A stretch of DNA of 64,000 nucleotides, from assembly GCA_013433145.1 (NCBI GenBank), contig CM024184.1, forward strand, positions 7,254,137 to 7,318,136, written 5' to 3'. The notes below the pieces were generated by a model that was given only the letters and a program-made list of their open reading frames with translations, was not told where the DNA came from and made no database searches. The DNA is from Ascaris suum (taxonomy: Eukaryota; Nematoda; Chromadorea; Rhabditida; Ascarididae). Of this stretch, positions 50,402 through 60,824 are shown one piece after another. Both the position numbers and the translations under genes were made by a program. Position 1 is the first letter of the stretch, and every line of letters begins with the position of its first letter.

Positions 50402-51218
50402 CTTAAATAAGAGAACGCGAATGGATACGGCATCAAATGGATAAAAAGTATCTCAATGAGCATGTACCTTACTTGCTTCTTCAAGTGATTTCTAAGTGAC
50501 ATGAACAAATACCGTTTTTAGACTCAATATGTCATAGAATTATGACTGTATCTCTGTACTTTTGCAACCAGAAGGCTCTCCTACAAAGCAGAGCAACTTT
50601 CCCCGCTGAACCACGACCAAATGGAACCTAGCAGCCATCAAGGCGAAATAAGGTGAGAGAAAACGACCCCGCGTCGTCCTTCCTCATACAGAGGTGACTG
50701 GAAGGAACTAGTACATACTTCCTTCAGGGTCTGTCTAGCGCATCTGCAAGACCCCGAGGTCCAGGATATGGCTCACCGATTCGCCGCCCCACTATTCCTA
50801 CACAAGAGTAGTCTCTGGATCTAAGGATTGTTGTAAGGCTGAAAGGCTGAAAGCTGCAAGACACTACATTTGTGTATGGTAAAGCTGCAAAATATGGCAA
50901 TTTAGCAAAAATTACCATATTTTCACAACACTGAACTCCTATATCATATTTTTTATTAAACGACTAGTGTATCTTTCAGCACTGGATCGTTCCTTAGTTA
51001 CTATGCAATAAAATGCACAATCGGCACCTGTGTATAAATTCTTTCACTCTTTCAATGGGCTTAACGTGTGCTGCTCGAAAATATTCTGGAAAAAATTCGC
51101 AACGGCACGACGAGATATATCCGCATAATTTGCTATCTAACGATCACTGCGCTCCGTTTTCTCTACAATGACAAAGGTTGATATCCCGACAAAGAAATGC
51201 GATACGAGAAGAGCGTAC

Positions 51219-51419
51219 CCTGGAAATCCGAGAAAGAACCACTGTCGGGTTCAAAGAAAGTCGCACTTTCAAAGACGATCAGTTTGAACGACCAGTCCGC
51301 AGGTCGATAAAGACGTTTTCATCCTTTATATCGCGATGTAGGATGCCCCTTCAAGCACACGCGATTAAAGTATCCAGTACCTGCAGAACACAGTCATACT
51401 CGAACGTGGCATGACGTTA
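51219..51419 (-). pseudogene. PIM-like kinase, catalytic-loop exon with stop and altered DFG
   Basis: From acceptor gctgttggcag the frame reads TFEYDCVLQVLDTLIACA, an in-frame TGA (51351-51353), then RGILHRDIKDENVFIDLRTG. H-R-D-I-K-D-E-N is the exact catalytic-loop motif of PIM-family kinases. One base is then missing in an A run (near 51283-51285), after which it reads KLIVFESATFFEPDSGSFSD, FQG and donor GTACGC. The Mg-binding Asp-Phe-Gly is Val-Phe-Glu (51268-51276). The stop, the frameshift and the lost DFG Asp together favour a pseudogene, although a true pseudokinase plus sequencing faults is not excluded. Confidence 0.75.
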
Positions 51420-51551
51420 CTGCCAACAGCAATAAACTAAACAAATTCAAATGCTTAAGTGCTATTGTTAACAGAACAATCTATAAAGACGTCTGGTAGT
51501 CTAAGCGGAAGATGTGGAGGAGGAAGAATGAAGGGACGACAAAATACTTAC

Positions 51552-51589
51552 CTTTTTGAGAGAAACCGCTGACAATTCGAAGGTAAGAA
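51552..51589 (-). CDS. PIM-like kinase, small N-lobe exon
   Basis: This 38-nt exon (acceptor cctcttccag, donor GTAAGT) encodes LTFELSAVSLKK. It corresponds to the alpha-C region of PIM kinases, which reads like P-L-E-V-x-x-L-K-K. The next visible exon begins in the C-lobe, so the segment for beta 4-5, the hinge and helix D (about 40-50 residues) has no clear exon in the 132 bp that remain between them. Confidence 0.6.
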
Positions 51590-51833
51590 CTGGAAGAGGC
51601 ACTTAGGATAGAAAACAAGCAGCAGGAGGCATTTTGATAAGAAATACAAATTCATTGTGACTTCATTAAACCGAGAAGACGTGAACTATGATAAAAAGTC
51701 CACATGTCTATCGATGAAAGTACGACTATAAAGAGCACTTTCATCTCGTCGATTCATTTAGCTTTATATTTTAAAAGGAGTGTTGAATTATTTAAGAGCG
51801 CTACGCTACGTTCTTTATTGGTGAATGACTTAC

Positions 51834-51955
51834 TCGTTGCCACATGGTGATTTTACTGCGTTCGTTATATTTGAATGCGACTCGAAGTTTGTAATTAATC
51901 CGCATAGCGCTATACGCTGTACCGAAGCCACCGCGACCCAGCTCATATTTATCCC
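51834..51955 (-). CDS. PIM-like Ser/Thr kinase, glycine-loop exon
   Basis: The minus-strand frame reads DKYELGRGGFGTAYSAMRIN then YKLRVAFKYNERSKITMW, with donor GTAAGT. This is a kinase N-lobe: the glycine-rich loop G-R-G-G-F-G followed by Val-Ala-Phe-Lys, the Lys being the ATP-binding residue. The 5' border is uncertain; a good acceptor (gacgtttcag) lies at 51977, but a TAA interrupts the joining frame just before DKY. The order of kinase motifs down the minus strand (this exon, 51552, 51219, 50190) is the correct N-to-C order. Confidence 0.75.
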
Positions 51956-51976
51956 TTTAAGATATCTGATTACGCC

Positions 51977-53079
51977 CTGAAACGTCACCGATGTCGACGA
52001 ATAGCACAAAAAGCAGAAAGCGCACCAACGACACTGCTATGGTGTGCAGTTTCTGCCATTCTGCAATTTCGCCCCTCAATATAATAAAAGATCGGTGACA
52101 CCATGATCAACACCAAATAATGTGTCGATTTCCCACACGACCCGATAGCTGCGGAGGAAGATTTTTCGATGTCTTTAGATGTCCACATAGATTAAGTAAA
52201 CGATTACTCAGCGCATAACTGGACCTCAGGACCGCCACTATCTATGTTACCCATCAAATGTCATTCTACTGATTTCCTAGCAGATGAGTTGAGATCACCA
52301 AGCAAGTAAGTACACACACATATGCACATATGTTATAATCCCATAATGACGTTCCGCTTTAAAGATTAAGACATATAAAGATCTAACCGCGTGCAGAGAA
52401 CCGTGGAAATTTTTGAGTCAATTAGAACGGCACAACAGCCAACCCGAGCAGACTTAGTCTAAGCATCCAGTTCTTCGTATTATAAGATCCACTCGGGCCC
52501 CAAAGTCATTAGAGTGGATAATGTCCTCCTCGGAGGGGATAGGGGAAGGGGAAGGAAAGGGACATGAAAGTGACAACTGTGCCGGTAGCATAATATGCCG
52601 AAATCTCTAATAAGTAGTGTTGATGATTGCGGAGTTTTTGTTATCCATGAAGCAAAAACATAAATAATTAAATTGAGAGAGAATTAAATACGGGGTTTTG
52701 ATAAGAAATAAAGCAAAATGAAAAAGTAAACCTGATATTCATTCGCTATGGCATTTTGGTGTCAGCGGTGGTAAGTATGAAAATTAGGCCATCGAAGTCG
52801 TTGGACACTGGAAAGAATCCTATAAAATCCGCTTAATTACATGCTTAAATACACACAGTGCGTATTGCATTCAAGATCGTACTGCAATTATTTCGAAGTG
52901 CATGCTCTTCTAACAATTTTAATGCAGTTTTTTTCCCAGAACACTAAATGTGAAGAAAAGTACGTAGACGCCCATTTAATCATTGTCTATAAACACCGCT
53001 TTAATTTGCTAGTCATAATATCAGAAGAAAAGACCTAGAAATGTGTTTGGTGAAGCCTATTTACAGTATAGAAGAGTTG
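51977..53079. other. Upstream of the kinase; no firm features
   Basis: A minus-strand frame at 51985-52188 begins MWTSKDIEKSSSAAIG and could be a 5' kinase exon, but it lacks motifs. The rest is AT-rich with no recognised gene. Confidence 0.3.
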
Positions 53080-53340
53080 GCGCGATATGCGCTTTGGTAA
53101 ATTCGCTCACTAGAAAAGAAACTTGCATGAAGTACCAGAAAACTATAAGTCTGCATAATAATGCATGCATTTCTTTAACTGATTCGACAATTCGTGCAAG
53201 TCTTCTAGAAGAAATCCATTTTTTTTCGTCAATCTGACCGCTGTAAAATGACAATACCATCGTTCAAAAGCGCACATTAATTTGCGATCATCTTGTCACT
53301 ATGTACTACTTATGAGATCGACAGATCAATTTGATTCGTT
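53080..53340. repeat. Interspersed repeat family, copy 1
   Basis: This stretch aligns with 55655-55885 over a series of blocks: ttgcatgaa..tacca, aataatgcat, tttaactg.tt.gacaa, tcg.gcaa, ccg..tg.aaaa.ga.aatac, and aatttgcgatca. The two copies are clearly diverged, roughly 65-75% by eye. They flank the LINE remnant in the same orientation. Confidence 0.6.
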
Positions 53341-53399
53341 AAATATCAATCCATTTTTGGCATACATTATCCGTCAAATCGTTTTGAGAACTTCTTCTC

Positions 53400-54610
53400 G
53401 AGAAAGGGCCTTATTAATCTTATATTCGATGGAACCCATTGGATTATTATAGTCGATTAAGTTCTCACAAAGGACCTGGATATAATCCATGACGTCGTTT
53501 TTGTTGGACCACCATCTTCGCCTAGCGAACACGAACACAATTTCATTCATTTTTCCTCAACTGCGTCAGACAAGACCGGTTTACCTTATGATTATCCCAG
53601 CGGAGATTGGCAATAATGCTAATATCATGCTTTCTTCGCGTGACTGGGATGTAGGCATTGGGCACTATATGGATATTGAATCAATGTATGACCTTTCTTC
53701 GTCGAGTGTTCATCAGGTTATTTCGTGTTGCGTCCCAATCAAGACGTCTTGTCCCAAAGATACCTAGGGCTCTTATCTGTAGTTAAGGAAAGCGAAATCT
53801 CGGTTTTGATTGCATTGTTTTATCCCAGGTTGGTCGACAAGCGTTTGAAGAATGTTGCAATGAGTACAGCAAAGGCTATGATGAGTACACAAAGAATGTT
53901 GAAAAAAATGTGGCACATTTCAACAACGCAAAATCTTTTCACAGATATGTTAATGGAAAGATGAAGGTGAGATGTAATACTCGCAGCGTTAAAAAAAAGT
54001 ATGGGTCACAGTGTCACTGATGACTTCGCAAATGCAGAATCTTTTACAGGATATTTCTCAAGTGTTTTCGAAAAGGAGAGTCGTGTGGTGCCTTCATTTT
54101 AAGCCCGAACTACGGTGACTCTTGATGATCCTCCTATTGATATTATCATCGTTGCTACTGCTATCAGATCTCTTAGTGATAAGATATCTTCCACTCATGA
54201 TGGCGTTCTTTCTTTTGTCTTGAAGCAAACCGCTTATGAGGTTTTTATCCTCTGTCAATCCCTTTTAGATTATCTCTCGAGGCTTCCTTCGTCCCTTCTC
54301 TGCGGAAGACTGCAATAGTCTCTCCGTTGCTCAATACGCCACCTTGAAATTTCTGATTATAAATTTGCTTCCTTAATATGGTCGGTATGGAAGTGATAGT
54401 TCAGGGTTCGCTCAACAATCATTTCGTTCGAAACAATTTTTTCAATCACAAACCAAGGCCGTTTGGTCTCTTAAAGGTGAAATCAACAGTTCCTCAGTTG
54501 TTCAACTCTTGCAATGATCGAGTTTTGGCCCTAAATAATTAAACTCAGATTGATTTTGCATGTGTAAAAAGCTTTTATTCAGATTTCAATTTTACGGCTT
54601 CACTAAGGCA
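53400..54610 (+). mobile_element. Decayed CR1/jockey-type non-LTR retrotransposon (LINE) fragment
   Basis: Frames must be switched to follow the protein. In order I see the endonuclease C-terminus (LDIIHDVVFVGPPSSPSEHE), the linker typical of worm CR1-like elements (ESMYDLSSSSVHQVISCCVP), then KRFEECCNEYSKGYDEYTK and AKSFHRYVNGKMK, then FANAESFTGYFSSVFEKES. Next are the reverse-transcriptase fingers (IRSLSDKISSTHDGVLSFVL, with K-Q-x-A following) and a remnant of the G-F-x-K-x-x-S-T-V-x-Q-L motif (FGLLKVKSTVPQLFNSCND). Many stops and frameshifts make it inactive. The RT active site (FADD-type) and 3' end are not visible. Confidence 0.7.
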
Positions 54611-55654
54611 ATGGATGATATCTGATGACAGTTCAACTCCATGTAATGCATCTGCCTGCGCTTTCACGTCTCTTCTGCACTGTCAGAAGCGTTATGCATC
54701 GTTGATTTCAGCGTATACAAAACAAACGCGATAGCATTAAATAACTCAGGAGATGATTTGTTCTATTCCATTCATTGCATTTATACAGTCGAATCCTAAT
54801 GCGCACTTTTCATTGCGATGGTCTTCCGCTTGCAAGTGGTACGTGAATCCCATTAGTACACAAAGTCACCAATAAGCGAACGTAAGTTCGGTGGATTTTC
54901 ATTAAACTGGAATCAAGTAAACCGTGGAAGCATAAGTGATAAACTAGAACGGACGAAGAAGCATCTGAATCCAACGAATCTATCCAGAAACTGGCATAAG
55001 AGCCGCATTTCTTTTAGGACTTCAACTCATTTCATCCAACAATTTCTATGGAAATAGACATCCCCGCAAGAAAATACCGAATACACTGGTAAACGTATAA
55101 TTACTTAAATAAAACAAGCTTCAAACAGACGCCTCGTTACATTATAAATAACACATGGCCAAATCATCTTCAGTATACTTGCGCCCAAAAGAACAGCAAC
55201 AATCCGCTTTCATCTATAACTAAACTCTGCGCGTGTAATGAAATTCTTCCTCCCTTTAAAAGACCCATATGGTACGGAGCATGACTGGCACAGCACAAAC
55301 TATACTTCTAATCCCACGACCGGGAATTAGCATACCTCGCCGGCATTTTTAGCATGTTCTATGGCGCCACACTAAAGTGCTTCTTTTAAACCTTTGAGAG
55401 CAGTTTCCGCAATACGCAGTTATTTCTCATCACATTTTTACTTTAAAGGATGAAAACCAAACATAAGATGTTCGCTGGTGGCGCTTTCAGCTGGATGTGG
55501 CAACGTGTTAGGTCTCTAACTAAAAGGAAAGTAGCACATAGTCCACAGATATCTCGACACTAAAGTGTTTGCTGCAAATGGAGAATGAGGCAACGGAAGA
55601 ACAGATGCATGCGCCAGCTTTGCTAGAGACCGCTAGAGCGGTTGGCATGATGTA
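54611..55654. other. No assignable gene
   Basis: AT-rich sequence downstream of the LINE fragment. No repeat ends, exons or RNA genes recognised. Confidence 0.35.
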
Positions 55655-55885
55655 TTATTCGTTGACAATTCGACTCATTATAACAGTTGGTTGCATGAAT
55701 TACCAGCAGTAATAAATTGAGCAATAATGCATATACTTTTTTTAACTGGTTTGACAACTCGCGCAATTTTCTGTTTTTTGTTTTTTTTTGCAATCCGACC
55801 GGTGCAAAACGAAAATACTACTGGCCGAAAACGCATGCAAATTTGCGATCACCTTATCAATAACTCCTTATGAAAAGGTCAGAAC
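55655..55885. repeat. Interspersed repeat family, copy 2
   Basis: Direct-orientation partner of 53080-53340, about 2.6 kb downstream. It shares the blocks aataatgcat, tttaactgg, gacaactcgcgcaat and aatttgcgatcacc. No open frame. Element ends were not resolved. Confidence 0.6.
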
Positions 55886-58800
55886 AACTTAAATCAATGA
55901 ATATGAGCTCATTTTATGGTAAATATTATTTCTCTACTTATTCCTTTATTTCCACGTGTCAAAATAGGAAGGCATAAAAATGAATGTAGTCGCAAAGCGC
56001 TGGATTTTCACTGCTTCATACATGTTAAATTTCGTTGCGGGGCTCCAGCAGTTCCCAAGCCGAAACGAGCCAACAAGATGACAGACAGACATTATCATAC
56101 ATGCAGACAATATATCGGTGCAGTCACTCTCGATACGCAAAATTTACAAAAACGCATGTAAAATATCACTATTTGAATAACGCAAGAAACGTCGAGCACG
56201 AGCATCCGACGCTCGATACACAACGACAGCGCTATGTTGAAACAACACACAGCAGCCATATGCTGTTTGCATCACACCAACCTCATGCATCTAACGATGC
56301 AGCCAGCACAACCACCGCAAGTGGCTGCTTTATGTATGCCAAGTAATCAATGCGCGGCGCTTTCGAATGTTTTACTTACCGTCGAAGCCAGAAGTTGAGG
56401 AATGGAACCTGTTAGATTTGTCACTTTGGAAAATGAGTGTTGTGAAGGAAGCTAGAAGATAAAAATACGAATTCTCCGAGAAATAAATTACACCCAAGAG
56501 ATCCTACCCACAAATTTTGCCGCTTTCGAAAACAGAATTTGCAAGGAAGGGCGGAGCTTCGGGAAGGAACTCCACTTAACGGTAGCCTGCTTTCGAGGTG
56601 TCATTGTGAACTGCTTCAGCAATGTTCACTGTACGAGCTGCGTCCTTTATTAATCTTAAAACCCACTGTAACCACAGTCCCAACTCGGGAACCAATGAAG
56701 CTAGGCACAAGATATTGTACAAATATATTCCATCCGTTGTATTACCTCCGTCTTTCAATTCCATCCGTATACTCGCCGAAAGGTTAGACCAGTCTAAAAG
56801 ATTTCTGAGAGAAATTTGTCATTGAAACGGTCAGCCGAAGTGCTTCTCCTCCTGGCTACAACCAGTCAAAACTGCTTCAGTCTCACCGATATCCTCATTT
56901 TCCCTCAATGTGATAGTTTCAGTTGCATCGAGTTCTACCCGAAAACATCAATCCTTGAAGAGATATATCAGGAATTAAATAACTGAGTGTGACCTTACGT
57001 ATCAAGATTTCAACTTGATGTATCAAGATTAAAAAAAAACATTTAATGGAAGGCAATGAACAGTTGGCATGCTGCACGTGCACTCAACTTACCGTCGTAA
57101 GTCGTGTCCTTGCTCCTGATGAAAGAAACTCCTTGATATCGGGATCACTTCAACCTATTACATAATAAACCATATAATGTGAGGTCGTTCCAATAAAAAA
57201 CCCTATTCGCCAAGTTGACTCAGGTACTTTAAAATGGTCGACTTCACATATAAATATACATCCACGGCCAGGACGACCGTATAATATTTTGCTTCATTTT
57301 ATTCACAAACGAACACACGAATTCACAAGTTTCTTATCTACCGACTGCGTGTTCTCCTCACTCCCAGCTGATTACCCACCAATTTTGACCAGTCCTTTCA
57401 CGTTCCTAAGGATGGGCGCTGCAGTAGTGAACACTCCAGTAAGTAGATACCGAAATAATTGAATCGGACTTCACGAACTATTTCCTTCAAAATTTAACAT
57501 ATTGCTGCTAATTTCTCACACTCCCCGAACAAAACAAACTTCTTTTTGCCTCAGTTCGACTGAAGACAAGTTATCAAGGAAACAAGACTTCTACCGAGCA
57601 AGCAACTCTGCATACATTAAATTGCATCACCAAGTCTGAAAAAGACCGTACATTTTGCTAACTCCACTCCTAAACAAAAATACGCTAGGGTTATACCTTA
57701 AGAAGCAATGCTTATAAACGAAAGGATGAAACTGGCAGGCTAATCCCACCTTTTGCGAAGCATGCAAGCCATATTCACATGCCATTCGTCCAGCCGAACG
57801 TAAGAAGAAATGACTCGCCACAAAATTCATGAGCAGTTCGATGGCGCAAGATATCCAACTGAACGTGAAATCGACGATTCTTCATCCTTTGATCCATCTT
57901 CTCCTTTACCAAACGAGACTTTAGCTCTCATTTTTATTTATTAGCAAGAATATAGCATGATCCAAAGGTATCTCGAGTACAAAAGGAGAAGGATTAGGAA
58001 TGGAGAGGGTGAAAGAATGCATGAGAAAATCACCACGGCGAAACTTTGAATCAACCCATAATCCAAAAGATTAGCTGCACCACATCTGCGAATGCAGTAA
58101 AGTGCGTAGCATTGAGTTCACCTGCACACTCCAAGATAAACATGGGCAGTGGCAACCCCTTCCTCTTATATACAAATTATACGCCTAATCCCTCTCTTAG
58201 GTGCATTCAGAAATCGTAGATTAAAAACAGTCGAAACCAAACGATGTCTAATGAACAACCATGAAGAACAAAAAGCAAAATCAAAATATGCGATTGCACT
58301 AAAATAGAGAACAGCACTATGTCAGGCGAGCGAAATACCACTTCGGCACCATCCGAGGGCCTTTTTGAAGACTTCAGGCATAAAATAACGGCATGGTTCT
58401 GCTCTCTCGTAGCATCATAAGGAAAAGCGATGCCGGAAACCAGCCCCTGTTTATCCATCGGCAATGTATTTTTAGTGCAATGCTCTTCCCTTGCAAAAAA
58501 TGAATGAAGAAGTTAAAAAGCACCAATACACTTGGCATACATGAAACAAAGGAAAGAAAGAAAAATGGACCAGATATAACCAAAGAGCACAACTATTAGA
58601 CAGTAACTATAAGTGGTCAGCAAAGAAGCACCAAACTTACGATGATACGTTTTAAAGTCATACAACAAGAGGCTAAAGCGCGGACTTTCGGTGGCATGCC
58701 CATATCCACTAATGGTTGGGTGAACGGCCATAACAATGAACAATATTTTGCACGATAATTCTCACTTAGTGGGATTATCACTTAATAGGAACCTATCTGT

Positions 58801-59664
58801 ACCCGAAATATGATAGCTAGGCAACCAAAGAATCAGTAATGAATTAAGAAATATGATTAGCTTGTATACTAACAATCAAAGCTTCGCTCATCGAAAGATC
58901 ACCGAAGACCACGCGAATTGCACACTGTTTTAACGAAGCAGCAAATCAATAACGACACCAACAGAAAAAAACGTCTGTCGAAAGAGGCTTCGCCACCCAC
59001 ACATGCAGCAATCACACAACAATAAAATGATTGCGCCATATATGAAAAACATGGAAGAGACGCAGAGCTACCATTAACAGGGACGCGAAGCGATACAAGC
59101 ATTAAGCCACATAATCAATAGCCGCAAGTCCAAGAACATACAATCCAGATGCAGGATTGCGTGTCTCATAAAATGTTTGGAGTCACGCTATTCATGTGCC
59201 CCTTTGATGAAAACTTACTGTGACCTGTCCGCAGTATGCGAAAAATACTACTCCTTTACACGAGGGCTATTGAGAAAAAAAACAGATCAAGAAATTTCCA
59301 CCTCAAGTAAATACATCCTACGCAGTTCATAGACCATAACATCGTTTTAGAGGATTCTGCAGCCACATGGATGCAAAGACAAGGATGGTCCTTGATTTAA
59401 TACACTTGTTCTAGATTACAGCTGATCACCAAAGGATATTTAGAAGCTCACTACAACTCCTTGCAGTTTCTCAAATGAGAAGGGAACATTCGAGGATGGC
59501 GAATGCGCATCCGATACACAACCCGACGATGCTGCGTACGCTTTCCCAATGTCAACAATAGCGCTTACTTGTAAAAAGTATTTGATGCTGTATTGAATTT
59601 AAAAAATGAAAGCAATAAGAATAAACGCTGCAATCCGCTGCCATTCTCGTTTCGAAACTTACAC
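55886..59664. other. No firmly assignable gene; a few protein-like frames
   Basis: Protein-like minus-strand frames occur at 56576-56764 (YLYNILCLASLVPELGLW), 57627-57830 and 58625-58743. The last has two competing frames ending at a GTAAGT donor near 58639. None carries a motif I recognise. These could be exons of the same unidentified minus-strand gene as 59665-59787. Confidence 0.3.
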
Positions 59665-59787
59665 CTAAGAAACAAGCTTGATTCTCTGCTATAATAGCAA
59701 TCTCTTCTATGAATGCAGTAGATAAGCGTGGTATCTTTTAAGCAGCAAAAGATACTCCACCCGCTTGCTAAAATGTGGAACCACATT
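59665..59787 (-). CDS. Candidate exon, unidentified, with one-base frame break
   Basis: Acceptor cattttgtctgtag and donor GTGTAA bound a 123-nt exon. It reads NVVPHFSKRVEYLLLLKRYH AYLLH, loses one base near 59710-59720, and continues FIEEIAIIAENQACFL. Both halves are strongly helical and protein-like. Product not recognised. Confidence 0.4.
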
Positions 59788-59888
59788 CTACAGACAAAAT
59801 GAAGCAAAGTGTAGTGAGGAAGCTGTAAATAAGTGCCAGCTTCCCCACTTTTTTTATAATCAACCACTAACATACAAAACCTCCTCGC

Positions 59889-59933
59889 TTAGGCAGCTGC
59901 CTCAAGCCTACGGATAGATGGTTCACTCTGCTG
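59889..59933 (-). CDS. Candidate short terminal exon
   Basis: Acceptor tcttgttatttcag is followed by 14 codons including QSEPSIRRLEAAA and a stop (TAA at 59889-59891). It could terminate a minus-strand gene whose upstream part includes the 190-bp repeat exon. The preceding exon near 60038-60094 (donor GTGAGT) has ambiguous phase. Confidence 0.35.
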   Translation of the reverse strand, partial: QQSEPSIRRLEAAA

Positions 59934-60529
59934 AAATAACAAGAAAAAGCTGAGAAGTAAATGGAACCCTTGATCAGACGAAATGGGGAGAGATTCCCGT
60001 GTCATTTTCGAAAATCGGTTGTTAGCAGCCACTGCTGGGTTGTTACTCACTGTCACCAGGAAGCCTTGGCGATGCCACGTTATCACTCAGTTTGTATGCT
60101 AAACAAAAGGATTAGAGCGAAATCGAAAGAATCAAGCAAAAAATGTCTGAAGGGAGAAATAAACAAACGAGCGCATTTAAATAAAAAAGGAGAAGAAACA
60201 AATAAACAAAAACCAATATAGCAAACAAATAATACATGGGATGCAAGGGGGAAGGGTGGAACCTGAAATAAGATTATAATAGCATCCTGAAAACGCATGA
60301 AAATACGCATATTTCTCAAAACGACACAATGCACGACATTCGATACAAAAAAAAAATCAAATTTCTTATCATTCAAACCTGCGCCTCATTCTGCTGTTGC
60401 AAACAGCTAACGATGAAAACTGCAATTCGTTGTCCGATGAGAGCCTAGAACTGATACAGTTAGTAGAATATGCGAACAAAGAAAATGAAGAATGAACGTG
60501 AGAAATTACTATACAAAGAATAATGAACG

Positions 60530-60530
<1 letters not shown>

Positions 60531-60619
<89 letters not shown>
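60531..60619. repeat. (AT)n microsatellite
   Basis: About 89 bp of alternating TA with one interruption (tatacata) near 60543. It lies about 200 bp from the 190-bp tandem array. Confidence 0.95.
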
Positions 60620-60621
<2 letters not shown>

Positions 60622-60824
60622 CAAGCTAAACTTCCAGTTCAGTGCATTTGGTACCATGAGGAGGGTATTTTTCCACTTTCCCCCCGCTCAAAACCCGCCA
60701 CAAAACTAATCAGCTCACCCCCTCCACCGAACAAACCCCCTCCTAATTTCATCCCGATCCTTCAACGTCATAAAGACATCGCGTGACGCGTCGAAAATGA
60801 GTTAGTAATCTTCTGTATATATTT

